From positions 1 through 64,000 of the forward strand of contig JAFDYC010000056.1 of assembly GCA_018267625.1 (NCBI GenBank): a DNA stretch of 64,000 nt, written 5' to 3'. Under the pieces are notes generated by a model, which saw nothing but the letters and a program-made list of their open reading frames with translations, ran no database searches and was not told the origin of the DNA. This document shows positions 33,987-42,728 of the stretch, piece by piece; the stretch's first letter is position 1, and every line of letters begins with the position of its first letter. Origin of the DNA: Bacteroidota bacterium. GTDB lineage: Bacteria > Bacteroidota > Bacteroidia > Chitinophagales > Chitinophagaceae. The position numbers were made by a program, and so were the translations under genes.

Positions 33987-35690
33987 ATGACGAAGCGTAT
34001 CACCGGAGTCATTCTATTACTCATGCTGGCCTTCCTTTCGACGCCGGCACAGGCGCAACGGCGCAAAGCCAAAACTCCGCCCACACCCAAGCCGGCAAGC
34101 CCGATGCCGCCTGCGGCCCGAAACGACACCAGCATCAAAAGCACTACGCTGGAAGTGTATCAGGTGTATCAGCCGGAGATGAAGGCCTTGCAAAAACCCG
34201 GCTATGCACCCAGTCTTCCACCCAACGAAAAAGAGCCGCAGCCGCAACACTATGAAGTGCCGCAGCAAACACTCCTCTATTCTTATCGAGCCTTGCCGCT
34301 TCGCCCCCTGGCTCTGGGTAAAGACACCGCTCCGCTTCCTCCACAGAACTATATTTTACTCGGAGGTGGAAACCTTTCAACAGCCCTTGCCGAAGCGGGC
34401 ATTGGAGGGTTGCAGGTGGCGCAATGGAAAGGGAATATCTATGGCCGGTACCTCAGCCAGGAAGGCAGCACAGCCAATCAGATTTATCGAAACTTCCTAC
34501 TGAAAAGTGACGCAAGCTGGAACGATGACCATTACAAGCTGGATGCTGGCCTGGACCTGAGCCGGAATGTGTTTGGGCGTTATGGATATGACCATTCGCT
34601 GCAACAATTCAATCTGGACGATGTACGGATGAAATATGATGCTGCCCGGCTTCATTTCGGCTTGCACAATACGAGCCCCGGCATCTGGAATTTAGACTAT
34701 GCGCCCACACTGAACCTGCTTGCCTGGGACGGCAGACAGGGACACGAAACGGATCTTCAATTTTTCGCACCAATCAGCCGGAGAATAGATTCATCTTTCA
34801 GTCTGGGCCTGGCCTTGAATGTGCAAGGTTCCTGGAATAGCCTGGCGTCTTCGCTGGATCGAAACCAGAGCAGTAATCTGTTTCAGGTCCTGCCCTTCGC
34901 GGACTATCGTTCAGGAAATTTGGATGCACACCTCTCGTTGGCACCCACCTGGAGCGAAGGAGCCGATCTGCTGTGGCTGCCGGATATACGTATTGGCTTT
35001 CAATTCCTGAATAAGCGCATTAGGATTGAAGCAACGGGCAAGGCGGAGCGTATGCAGAACACCTTGCAGCAACTCAGTGAAGAGAATCCTTATTTCTTCC
35101 CGGGCAATTTTTCCATTCGTCAGAGCACGCGTGCCGAAGTTGCTGGAGCTGTTCAGGCCGCGCTGGGCAATCATTTGAGTGTATGGGGCCGAATTGCCTG
35201 GCAGCATCTTGAGGATGCTCCCTTGTTTATCACCAGTGCCGGCAGTGATGGAAAAGATTTCAGCATCATCTACGAACACGAGATACGCGCCCTATGCTGG
35301 GGTGGCGGCCTGCGCTATCAGGTGGGTGAATATTTTTCATTAGGAGCCGAAGGGCAATGGCTGAATTATTACCAACTGAGCATGCTGCAACATGCATATG
35401 GCATGCCTGGAATTCGCTTAAAGGGAGATCTTTCCTGGCGCCTGACGAAGGGATTGTTGCTGACAAGCTATATGCAGGTGCTGGACGAAATCTGGGGGCT
35501 GGATGCCTATGGCCATAACGTCCGGCAACGGGGTGTTTTCGATTTCGGAGCATCTGCAGAATACCATTTCTTTTCTAAGTTGTCAGCCTTTATACATGCC
35601 GATAATTTACTGGGTCGCCGCAATGAACGCTGGTTAGGCTACCCTTCTTTTGGCTTTAATCTTTACGGAGGATTGCGGTATCGTTTTTAG
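33987..35690 (+). CDS. Outer-membrane beta-barrel protein without a plug
   Basis: A 567-residue outer-membrane protein. The signal peptide ends TPAQAQ at about residue 24. A basic, Pro-rich linker follows (RRKAKTPPTPKPASPMPP). From about residue 115 the sequence alternates in the manner of an antiparallel barrel (many aromatic-ended strands) and ends in the typical GGLRYRF. It resembles the barrel half of TonB receptors, but I see no plug domain. The stop codon of the TPR gene is 3 bases upstream. Bacteroidota often carry a TPR / barrel / HU-SPOR trio, which suggests that the trio works together at the envelope. The exact role is unknown. Confidence 0.78.
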   Translation: MTKRITGVILLLMLAFLSTPAQAQRRKAKTPPTPKPASPMPPAARNDTSIKSTTLEVYQVYQPEMKALQKPGYAPSLPPNEKEPQPQHYEVPQQTLLYSYRALPLRPLALGKDTAPLPPQNYILLGGGNLSTALAEAGIGGLQVAQWKGNIYGRYLSQEGSTANQIYRNFLLKSDASWNDDHYKLDAGLDLSRNVFGRYGYDHSLQQFNLDDVRMKYDAARLHFGLHNTSPGIWNLDYAPTLNLLAWDGRQGHETDLQFFAPISRRIDSSFSLGLALNVQGSWNSLASSLDRNQSSNLFQVLPFADYRSGNLDAHLSLAPTWSEGADLLWLPDIRIGFQFLNKRIRIEATGKAERMQNTLQQLSEENPYFFPGNFSIRQSTRAEVAGAVQAALGNHLSVWGRIAWQHLEDAPLFITSAGSDGKDFSIIYEHEIRALCWGGGLRYQVGEYFSLGAEGQWLNYYQLSMLQHAYGMPGIRLKGDLSWRLTKGLLLTSYMQVLDEIWGLDAYGHNVRQRGVFDFGASAEYHFFSKLSAFIHADNLLGRRNERWLGYPSFGFNLYGGLRYRF

Positions 35691-35704
35691 CACCCGAGCT
35701 ACCC

Positions 35705-35712
35705 TTAATTTG
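35705..35712 (+). promoter_or_regulatory. Possible internal -7 element before the HU-SPOR gene
   Basis: TTAATTTG resembles TAnnTTTG and lies 23 nt before the ATG at 35736. The gene may therefore be transcribed both alone and with the cluster. Confidence 0.35.
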
Positions 35713-35735
35713 CACGCTTCAATTTTGCCACCCGC

Positions 35736-36629
35736 ATGGACATTGCCAAGTATATCGGACTCTATCTGCTCAAAAACAACTTCTGCTATATCCACGGTTT
35801 GGGCAACCTGGAGATTCGCCGCAAGGCAGCGGAATATGACGGCGAATCCCTGCGTGCCCCGGAATATGAAGTGACCCTAAGTCCCGGCGGTAGCATTGAT
35901 GATGCACTTGCCAATTTTATTGCCACACACGAACAGACCTCCATTTCTAAAGCAGCCAATGCACTTCGCGATTTCAGCATTGCCTCAAGAGCAGAGTTAG
36001 CTGCTGGGAAGGAAGTAGAGATTCCCGGTGTTGGAAAGTTTATTGAGCAAAATGGGCTCACCCGGTTTGTGGGCAGCCCGCAGTTGCAGCATACACCTCC
36101 TCCGGTTCCCATTATCCGGATGGCAAAACGGACCGAGGAACAACCCGTCTTTCATCACGATACTACCCAGGAAAAACCTGCTTCTGAAATTGCCTGGGGC
36201 AAAATCGTGATGCTGGCCCTTGCGCTGCTCATTATCCTTGCCGGAGGCATCTTCGCTTATCGGTATTTCAGTAGCAGGCCGGCTACACCTGTAGTGATGC
36301 AGGATACAGCAATTGTCCAGCCGGCTCCAGAACCTCCAGTGGCTACTCTACCTGTTGATACCAGCCATGTCATTGACAGCACCACTACTAAACCGGCTGC
36401 CCCTTCCGGCGATTTTCAGGTGGTTTTGAATAGCTATTCTTCCCGCCCTGCGGCTGAAAAACGCAAAGATGCCTTGAAACGTAACGGTAACAACGTGGAA
36501 CTGGTCAGTAAGGACTCTTCAAATTTCTTTGTCGTGCTTAATATGCCGCGCAGTACCGCAGATACTACCCGGATGCTCGATTCTCTGCGCCGCTTCTTCA
36601 ACCCGAAAGGCGTATATATCCTGCATTAA
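35736..36629 (+). CDS. HU-CCDC81 and SPOR domain membrane protein
   Basis: A 297-residue bitopic protein. Residues 1-60 and about 65-125 are two HU-CCDC81 domains (YIGLYLLKNNFCYIHGLGNLEI; FIATHEQTSISKAANALRDFS...EIPGVGKFIEQNGLTRF). A single membrane helix lies at about 154-176 (GKIVMLALALLIILAGGIFAY). A Pro/Thr-rich periplasmic spacer follows, and residues of about 222-297 are a SPOR domain (FQVVLNSYSSRPAAEKRKDAL ... PKGVYILH). SPOR domains bind glycan strands stripped of peptides, typically at division sites. HU-CCDC81 modules are related to DNA-binding HU folds, so a cytoplasmic DNA or partner contact coupled to the cell wall is a reasonable inference. Confidence 0.92.
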   Translation: MDIAKYIGLYLLKNNFCYIHGLGNLEIRRKAAEYDGESLRAPEYEVTLSPGGSIDDALANFIATHEQTSISKAANALRDFSIASRAELAAGKEVEIPGVGKFIEQNGLTRFVGSPQLQHTPPPVPIIRMAKRTEEQPVFHHDTTQEKPASEIAWGKIVMLALALLIILAGGIFAYRYFSSRPATPVVMQDTAIVQPAPEPPVATLPVDTSHVIDSTTTKPAAPSGDFQVVLNSYSSRPAAEKRKDALKRNGNNVELVSKDSSNFFVVLNMPRSTADTTRMLDSLRRFFNPKGVYILH

Positions 36630-36653
36630 TAGCTATTGGAAATCCGGGAAGGC

Positions 36654-38513
36654 TTAAAGCACTTTCGTGCCCCGCATTGCCTCGCTCAGTGCTGAGTCCA
36701 TCAGTCGTTCTGCGAAAGGACGGCAAATGTCATTGAGCGCTTCTGTGGCTGCCTGAATTTGGTTTTTCTCTTTCGCTGAAAGGGCTACACGCAAAGTATT
36801 CATCTGGCTGAGGGTGCGGTTCATTTCTTCTTCTGAAAGCAGGTTTCTGTTTTTCTGAAGGAAGTTTTCAGTGGTCAGAAGCATTTGTTCTGCTTCGGTT
36901 GAAGCTTCAACGAGGGCACGGGCCTGCATATCCTTTCGGGCATTCAGGAGCGAATCCATCAGCATCTGTTCCACTTCTTCATCCGTAAGACCGTATTGTG
37001 GCTTCACAGAGATGCTTTGGGCCACACCGCTGCGAAGTTCTTTAGCACTCACTTTCAGGATCCCATCCGCATCAATCAAAAAAGTGATTTCTACTTTAGG
37101 CAAACCGGCGGGCATGGAAGGGATTCCTTTGAGGTTGAAAGAAGCCAGCTTGCGGTTGTCGGCAACGAGGTCTCGTTCGCCCTGATAAACGGTAATGGCC
37201 ATAGCGCTCTGCCCGTCTTTCTGCGTGGTGTACTGACGACCTGCTTTCGAAGGAATTTTCGAATTACGAGGGACAAGCACATCCATCAAACCGCCCATCG
37301 TTTCGATGCCGAGGGAGAGGGGCGTCACATCCAGCAGCAGCATGTCGGTGTTTTTTCCGGCAAGAATATCCGCCTGCACGGCAGCTCCCAAAGCCACTAC
37401 TTCATCCGGGTTGAAAGAGTCAAATAATTCGCGAACAAAAAACTCCCGTACGGATTGTTTTACCAAAGGCACCCGTGTTGAACCACCCACCATCACCACC
37501 GCATCAATGTCTTTTGTGCTGAGTCGGGCATCGGAAAGTGCCTGGCGGCAGCTATCGAGCGTGCGCTCCACGAGTGGCCGGATGGCTGATTCAAATTCAT
37601 GGCGATGTACATGAATCTTTTCTCCTCGTATTGAACCTTCAAAAAATTCAGAATGGCTCAAAGCCTTTTTAGCCTCTTCTCCCAGAAGGCGCAATTCCTG
37701 AATCAGTGTAGCATCATCTTCGGTGTTGAACTGGGGGACTTGTTGTTTGAAAAGTCCGACCAGGGCACGGTCAAAATCATCACCGCCTAAGTAGGTATCA
37801 CCATGGGTGGAAAGGACTTCAAAAATGCCACCCGAGAGCCGGAGGATGGAGATATCAAACGTGCCCCCACCCAAATCATAAACGGCAATGCTTCGTTCTT
37901 CATCCGGGCGTACACCAAGGCCATAAGCCAATGCAGCCGCAGTAGGTTCATTCACGATACGCAGCACATCAAGGCCGGCCAATTTGCCGGCATCGCGGGT
38001 AGCCTGGCGTTGGGTGTCGTTGAAGTATGCGGGCACCGTAATGACCGCCTTGGAAACCGGCACTTTCAACACGTGTTCGGCACGTGCCTTGAGTTGATGT
38101 AGGATCTGCGCCGAAAGCTCAATGGGGGAATAAAACTGATTCCCGACGGCCACTTTCACCAGAGAATCAGTATGGTCGTCGATCACTTTGTAGGCAAAGG
38201 AAGCGGCATGGTCTTCCACATCATGGTAGCTTTTCCCCATCAGGCGCTTTACGGAATAGATCGTTCGCTCAGGAGCATCCAGCAGGTGCTGGCGGGCATC
38301 CTGACCCACATGCACGTCGCCAAATGGCCCAAAGTGGATGATGGAAGGGACCAGGGTCAGACCATCTGTTTCACGGAGGGCAATGGGTTTACGCTGGCCT
38401 TCATCTTCACGAACGATCGCAATCAACGAATTGGTCGTACCGAGGTCAATACCCACGATTAGTTCTTCTTCCTGTATAGAGCCGGTTGCGAGATTGATGG
38501 AAACTTTGGCCAT
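36654..38513 (-). CDS. hscA: Fe-S cluster assembly chaperone HscA (Hsp70 family)
   Basis: A 619-residue Hsp70 that helps move Fe-S clusters from the IscU scaffold. The N-terminus MAKVSINLATGSIQEEE is HscA-specific rather than DnaK-like. The nucleotide-binding domain shows VGIDLGTTNSL, VITVPAYFNDTQRQATRDAGKLAGL, IVNEPTAAALAYG and AVYDLGGGTFDIS. The substrate domain starts near LLLDVTPLSLGIETMGG. The C-terminal lid is short and lacks the acidic DnaK tail. HscB, IscU and ferredoxin are not next to it, though an Mrp-type Fe-S ATPase lies about 1 kb away. It converges with the SPOR gene, 24 bases apart. Confidence 0.92.
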   Translation of the reverse strand: MAKVSINLATGSIQEEELIVGIDLGTTNSLIAIVREDEGQRKPIALRETDGLTLVPSIIHFGPFGDVHVGQDARQHLLDAPERTIYSVKRLMGKSYHDVEDHAASFAYKVIDDHTDSLVKVAVGNQFYSPIELSAQILHQLKARAEHVLKVPVSKAVITVPAYFNDTQRQATRDAGKLAGLDVLRIVNEPTAAALAYGLGVRPDEERSIAVYDLGGGTFDISILRLSGGIFEVLSTHGDTYLGGDDFDRALVGLFKQQVPQFNTEDDATLIQELRLLGEEAKKALSHSEFFEGSIRGEKIHVHRHEFESAIRPLVERTLDSCRQALSDARLSTKDIDAVVMVGGSTRVPLVKQSVREFFVRELFDSFNPDEVVALGAAVQADILAGKNTDMLLLDVTPLSLGIETMGGLMDVLVPRNSKIPSKAGRQYTTQKDGQSAMAITVYQGERDLVADNRKLASFNLKGIPSMPAGLPKVEITFLIDADGILKVSAKELRSGVAQSISVKPQYGLTDEEVEQMLMDSLLNARKDMQARALVEASTEAEQMLLTTENFLQKNRNLLSEEEMNRTLSQMNTLRVALSAKEKNQIQAATEALNDICRPFAERLMDSALSEAMRGTKVL

Positions 38514-38550
38514 GAAATAGGGTCTGTAAAACGATCTGAAAATGGAAGTA

Positions 38551-38579
38551 CAAAAGTACCTGTATGCACAGGGCTACAA
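38551..38579 (-). promoter_or_regulatory. Promoter of hscA (-7 and -33 elements)
   Basis: Minus-strand TACTTTTG (38551-38558) has a TTG at 38577-38579, 18 nt upstream, fitting the Bacteroidota -33/-7 spacing. The -7 lies 37 nt before the ATG at 38513. Confidence 0.5.
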
Positions 38580-38713
38580 GCTGAAAAAGCGAAGCTTGAT
38601 TTTTGAAAAGAGAAAAAATGAGCAGACAGGCAAGCTCGAATAGATGGACCCCGAATCAGGATACTTGAACAGCCCCGGAAACAGAAGTATCAAATGCCGA
38701 ATATCAACAGGCA

Positions 38714-39355
38714 CTAATAATTCTTCTTTCGAAAATCACCGCGTTTCCAGGCATCAAAAAACTCGGCCCAGGAAATAGGGTTCGTGATATTGGATGGCCG
38801 GATTTGCCCGTAATAAATGGCTTCCCGGGCCATGTTTTGCTGATAGACAGCCTGGTTTTCGCGGCCATCTCTCGGCATCGTATAAGCCATCGCACGCAGC
38901 ATCAGTGCATCCGTATTTTTTCGAGCTATTTCATATTGGTCGTCTGGAATTTTCCAATGGGTAAATGCATAATCGAACTCCCCCTTGGAAGGCAGCGGGC
39001 GCACAATGGTTTCGGGCAGGAAAAAGGTATCCTGTACCATGAGCTGAATCATAGAGAAATACTGGCCTTTTATCTGAGCGGGCACCACATAAGTCTTAGG
39101 GCGAAAGCCAACGGCGGTGAACTCCAGGGTATCGCCTTTGTAGCAGACTAAAGAGAAAACACCCAAATCAGAAGAGCTGACACCCCGGTATTTATTCCGA
39201 ACGGTAACGGTGGTATAGGGCACGGCCCGAAGGCTGTCTGCAGTGATGGTAACCCCATTGATTTGTACGATGCGCGCATCAACATCATCCTGCGCGATGG
39301 CAACGACTGCAAGGCTTTGGGCAATACAGAACAATAAAATCAAACGACGCAACAT
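38714..39355 (-). CDS. Secreted carboxypeptidase-regulatory-like domain protein
   Basis: A 213-residue exported protein. The start at 39355 gives a signal peptide (MLRRLILLFCIAQSLAVVAIAQ). Residues of about 30-105 form a CarboxypepD_reg-like beta-sandwich (NGVTITADSLRAVPYTTVTVRNKYRGVSSSDLGVFSLVCYKGDTLEFTAVGFRPK). The second half (FFLPETIVRPLPSKGEFDYAFTHWKIPDDQYEIARKN, then WAEFFDAWKRGDFRKKNY) is conserved in Bacteroidota proteins of this kind and mostly helical. It lacks any barrel. Its function is unknown. It is divergent from the Mrp gene. A frame extending to 39577 runs antisense into that gene and is rejected. Confidence 0.8.
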   Translation of the reverse strand: MLRRLILLFCIAQSLAVVAIAQDDVDARIVQINGVTITADSLRAVPYTTVTVRNKYRGVSSSDLGVFSLVCYKGDTLEFTAVGFRPKTYVVPAQIKGQYFSMIQLMVQDTFFLPETIVRPLPSKGEFDYAFTHWKIPDDQYEIARKNTDALMLRAMAYTMPRDGRENQAVYQQNMAREAIYYGQIRPSNITNPISWAEFFDAWKRGDFRKKNY

Positions 39356-39435
39356 AAGCTGAGTGGCTACCGCACAGGCCCAGGACACAATGCTCTGAAT
39401 GCCTTCGCTTCTGGCAAAGATGCAAGAGGCTCCCG

Positions 39436-39443
39436 TACTTTTG
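39436..39443 (+). promoter_or_regulatory. -7 element of the Mrp-type ATPase gene
   Basis: TACTTTTG, a perfect TAnnTTTG, lies 33 nt before the ATG at 39477. It excludes the longer frame from 39399. Confidence 0.5.
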
Positions 39444-39476
39444 CCGCGCGCAAAATTTGATTTAACGAAAGATTTT

Positions 39477-40577
39477 ATGGCTATTACAAAAGAGGCAATC
39501 CTGCAGGCTCTGAGCCAGGTGCAGGAGCCAGACTTAGGGAAAGACCTCGTAACCCTCAATATGGTTGAGGATATCAAAATAGACGGTCACAACATCAGTT
39601 TCACGGTCATCCTGACCACCCCCGCCTGCCCGCTCAAAGAAATGATTGAGAAAGCTTGTCTGAATGCAATTCGGGTTATGGTTAGTCCGGAGGCAGTGGT
39701 GCATATCAAAATGAGTTCCCGGGTAGTCAGCAACCGCCGTGACCCTAAGGGTATCCTCACGGATGTGAAGAATATCATCGTGGTAGGCTCCGGGAAAGGG
39801 GGTGTTGGAAAAAGTACCGTAGCGGTAAACCTAGCTTTAGGATTGGCCAATAAAGGTGCAGCGGTAGGTTTGCTCGATGCAGATATCTACGGCCCCTCGG
39901 TTCCCATGATGCTGGGCATTCGAAACGAACGCCCGATGATGACGAATGTGGATGGGAAAGGTAAGATTGTGCCGATCGAACGCTTTGGGATTAAGGCAAT
40001 GAGCATCGGCTTGCTGATTGATGAGAAACAGGCAGTCATTTGGCGCGGGCCACAGGCTAGCTCCGCCTTGAAACAGTTTATCGGTGATGTGCTTTGGGGT
40101 GAGTTGGATTACCTGGTGGTGGACCTGCCACCTGGCACCGGCGATGTGCAGCTCACTATGGTTCAAACCGTGCCTGTCACCGGTGCCGTGATTGTTTCAA
40201 CTCCCCAGGCTGTTGCTGCTGCTGATGCTCGGAAGGCCATCATCATGTTCCGCCAGCAACAAATCAATGTACCCATCCTGGGCATCATTGAAAACATGGC
40301 CTATTTCACGCCGGCAGAGCTTCCTGAAAACAAATATTACATCTTCGGTAAAGGCGGAGCGCAACAGATGGCGGACCAGTTTGAAATCCCCTTTTTAGGC
40401 GAAGTGCCCCTGGTGCAAAGCATCCGCGAAGGCGGTGATGTAGGGGTGCCTGCGATGGTTGGTGACGAGGCTCAAAGCCACGATGCCTTTATGTCTATTG
40501 CAGAACGTGTGGCGCAACAGGTATCCATTCGCAATGCGAATATGGCGCCTACTAAGGTTGTAGAAATGCAAGCTTAG
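39477..40577 (+). CDS. Mrp/NBP35-type Fe-S carrier ATPase with DUF59 domain
   Basis: A 366-residue cytosolic P-loop ATPase. Residues 1-88 are a DUF59/MIP18 domain (ITKEAILQALSQVQEPDLGKDL, TLTTPACPLK region with Cys51). The ATPase domain has VVGSGKGGVGKST (about residues 102-114), LLDADIYGPSVPMMLG, WRGPQASSALKQFI and VDLPPGTGDVQLTM. Family members carry or transfer Fe-S clusters. The C-terminal CxxC of E. coli Mrp is replaced here by FTPAELPENKYYIFG, as I recall in other Bacteroidota copies. The gene precedes pyrF by 48 bases on the same strand. Confidence 0.9.
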   Translation: MAITKEAILQALSQVQEPDLGKDLVTLNMVEDIKIDGHNISFTVILTTPACPLKEMIEKACLNAIRVMVSPEAVVHIKMSSRVVSNRRDPKGILTDVKNIIVVGSGKGGVGKSTVAVNLALGLANKGAAVGLLDADIYGPSVPMMLGIRNERPMMTNVDGKGKIVPIERFGIKAMSIGLLIDEKQAVIWRGPQASSALKQFIGDVLWGELDYLVVDLPPGTGDVQLTMVQTVPVTGAVIVSTPQAVAAADARKAIIMFRQQQINVPILGIIENMAYFTPAELPENKYYIFGKGGAQQMADQFEIPFLGEVPLVQSIREGGDVGVPAMVGDEAQSHDAFMSIAERVAQQVSIRNANMAPTKVVEMQA

Positions 40578-40625
40578 CATCAGCACACAGTCGGTTTTCA
40601 TTCAAAAAAATCTGCTTCTCCAGTC

Positions 40626-41426
40626 ATGAATCGTCAGCAACTTGTTGCCGCCATTCGTCAGAAAAAATCGGTACTCTGTGTCGGCTTAGATACGAGTCCG
40701 GAAAAACTTCCGGAACACCTGCAAGGCCTTCCTGACGGGGTACTGAGGTTCAACAAAGCCATCATTGATGCAACCCGGGACTATGCAGTAGCCTATAAAA
40801 TCAACACAGCATTTTATGAAGCACAAGGCCTTCATGGCTGGAGCGCACTTCAGGAAACCTTAGCCTATCTGCCTTCCGATGTCTTCAGCATTGCAGATGC
40901 CAAGCGTGGCGATATCGGCAATACAGCAGACCAATATGCCAAAACGTTTTTCGAAACCTACCCCTTCCATTCGGTAACCGTAGCGCCTTACATGGGCGAA
41001 GATTCGGTTCGGCCCTTTCTGAATCACAAAGGGCATTGGGCCATCGTGCTCGGCCTGACTTCCAACAAAGGCAGCCAGGATTTTCAGATGCTGCGTTGCG
41101 GAGAGCAATTTCTTTTTGAAGAAGTATTGCGCAAAGTAGCCACCTGGGGCAGCCCGGAACAACTCATGTTTGTGATTGGCGCTACACAGGATGCCCAGCT
41201 TCGCCGGGTTCGGGAACTACTTCCTGAGCATTTCCTGCTCATTCCGGGCATCGGCGCTCAGGGCGGCGATTTACATGCCGTTTGCAAGTCGGCACTGAAT
41301 CAGGATGCCGGTATTCTGGTTAATGTCTCAAGGGGTATTATTTATGCAGGTCATGGGGCAGATTTTGCAACCTGTGCCCGCGATGCTGCGGCAGCCTACC
41401 AGCAGCAGATGTCTGTTTATCTGTAA
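40626..41426 (+). CDS. pyrF: Orotidine 5'-phosphate decarboxylase (long type)
   Basis: A 266-residue TIM-barrel enzyme making UMP from OMP, the last step of de novo pyrimidine synthesis. The N-terminus shows SVLCVGLDTSPEKLP. KINTAFYEAQGLHGW follows, and the catalytic DAKRGDIGNTADQYAKTFF is the group 2 (long) signature. VTVAPYMGEDSVRPFL, VIGATQ and IPGIGAQGGDL complete the barrel, with VNVSRGIIYAG for phosphate binding. The ATG at 40626 is the normal start. DUF2851 follows 36 bases downstream on the same strand. Confidence 0.95.
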   Translation: MNRQQLVAAIRQKKSVLCVGLDTSPEKLPEHLQGLPDGVLRFNKAIIDATRDYAVAYKINTAFYEAQGLHGWSALQETLAYLPSDVFSIADAKRGDIGNTADQYAKTFFETYPFHSVTVAPYMGEDSVRPFLNHKGHWAIVLGLTSNKGSQDFQMLRCGEQFLFEEVLRKVATWGSPEQLMFVIGATQDAQLRRVRELLPEHFLLIPGIGAQGGDLHAVCKSALNQDAGILVNVSRGIIYAGHGADFATCARDAAAAYQQQMSVYL

Positions 41427-41462
41427 TTTTTCGAGGCAGGAAGGAGCAAGCCTGCATTAGCT

Positions 41463-42728
41463 ATGCAGGAAGCCCTACTTCAATTCATCTGGCAATACAA
41501 CCTCTATCGCCCCGGCACATTGCGCAGCACTCAGGGGTCCGTAGTGGAGGTGCAGCATCCCGGAACTCGCAACACGGATGCAGGCCCGGATTTCAGCATG
41601 GCCCGCATAAAAATTGGCAACACCCTGCTGGTTGGGAATGTAGAACTGCATGTCCGAAGCTCCGATTGGGCACGCCACCGCCACGATGAAGATGCCGCCT
41701 ACCGGCACGTGATTCTTCATGTCGTGTTTGAAGACGACGGGGGGTTCAATTATCCGAACATCCCCTTGCTGGAATTAAAAGACCACATTCCGGATTATGT
41801 TTTGGAACGCTACAGCCAACTCATACAAACCACGGCTCCCTTGCCCTGTGCACAGGCGTTACCCTGCGTAAAAGAAATTACCCGAAGCACCTGGCTCAAC
41901 CGGATGTTGGTGGAACGTTGGGAAGAAAAACTGAGTTTATGGGATGATGAATTAAAGCAGGCATCCGGCGATTGGTACACCCTGCTCTGGTGGCGTCTTG
42001 CAGCCAATTTTGGTTTTAAAATCAATGCGGCTCCTTTTCTGATGCTGGCACAATCGCTGCCGCTACGCATTTTACTCAGGCAGACTTCATTGATGCAGGT
42101 TGAGGCTTTATTGTTTGGTCAGGCAGGGTTTCTTCAGGGGAATTTTCTAGATGAATATCCCAGGCAATTGCAAAAAGAATATCACTACTTCCAGCACAAG
42201 TATGAACTGCATCCGGCCCAGCCTGGCATTTGGAAATTTCTGCGCTTGCGTCCCGCAAACTTCCCAAGCATTCGAATCGCTCAATTAGCTGCCTTAGTGC
42301 ATCAGGCACCGGGATTCTTCCACGAACTGAGCGAGCACCCGAGCTTGAAGGATACTGTAAATAGCCTGAAGGTGCATGCGAGCAGTTATTGGGATACTCA
42401 CTATCGTTTTGACGAAACGCCCAGCCGAAAAACCGTGAAGAAGCTGGGAACAGATGCAGCACAAAACATCATCATTAATACTCTGGCGCCAATACGTTTT
42501 TTGTATGCACACACTCAGGGCCGGGCTGAAGAGTCGGAAAAGGCCTTACAGTTGTTAGAAAACCTTCCTGCCGAAGACAATCGCATCTTACGAATCTGGG
42601 CAGCGCATGGATGGCTACCCAGACATGCCGGTGAGTCTCAGGCCTTGATTCAGCTCTATAATCGGTATTGCAGCAACAAACGTTGCCTCGATTGCGCCGT
42701 AGGCCTGAGCATTATCAGGGCCAAATGA
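41463..42728 (+). CDS. DUF2851 family protein
   Basis: A 421-residue cytosolic protein of the Bacteroidota family DUF2851. The conserved N-terminal block is recognisable: EALLQFIWQYNLYRPGTLRSTQGSVVEVQHPGTRNTDAGPDFSMARIKIG, then GNVELHVRSSDWARHRHDEDAAYRHVILHVVFEDD. This first part resembles nuclease-like folds by its acidic and His pattern, but no function is established. The C-terminal part has IRFLYAHTQGR and a final KRCLDCAVG cysteine pair. Its last 14 bases overlap the end of the convergent OsmC gene. Confidence 0.88.
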   Translation: MQEALLQFIWQYNLYRPGTLRSTQGSVVEVQHPGTRNTDAGPDFSMARIKIGNTLLVGNVELHVRSSDWARHRHDEDAAYRHVILHVVFEDDGGFNYPNIPLLELKDHIPDYVLERYSQLIQTTAPLPCAQALPCVKEITRSTWLNRMLVERWEEKLSLWDDELKQASGDWYTLLWWRLAANFGFKINAAPFLMLAQSLPLRILLRQTSLMQVEALLFGQAGFLQGNFLDEYPRQLQKEYHYFQHKYELHPAQPGIWKFLRLRPANFPSIRIAQLAALVHQAPGFFHELSEHPSLKDTVNSLKVHASSYWDTHYRFDETPSRKTVKKLGTDAAQNIIINTLAPIRFLYAHTQGRAEESEKALQLLENLPAEDNRILRIWAAHGWLPRHAGESQALIQLYNRYCSNKRCLDCAVGLSIIRAK

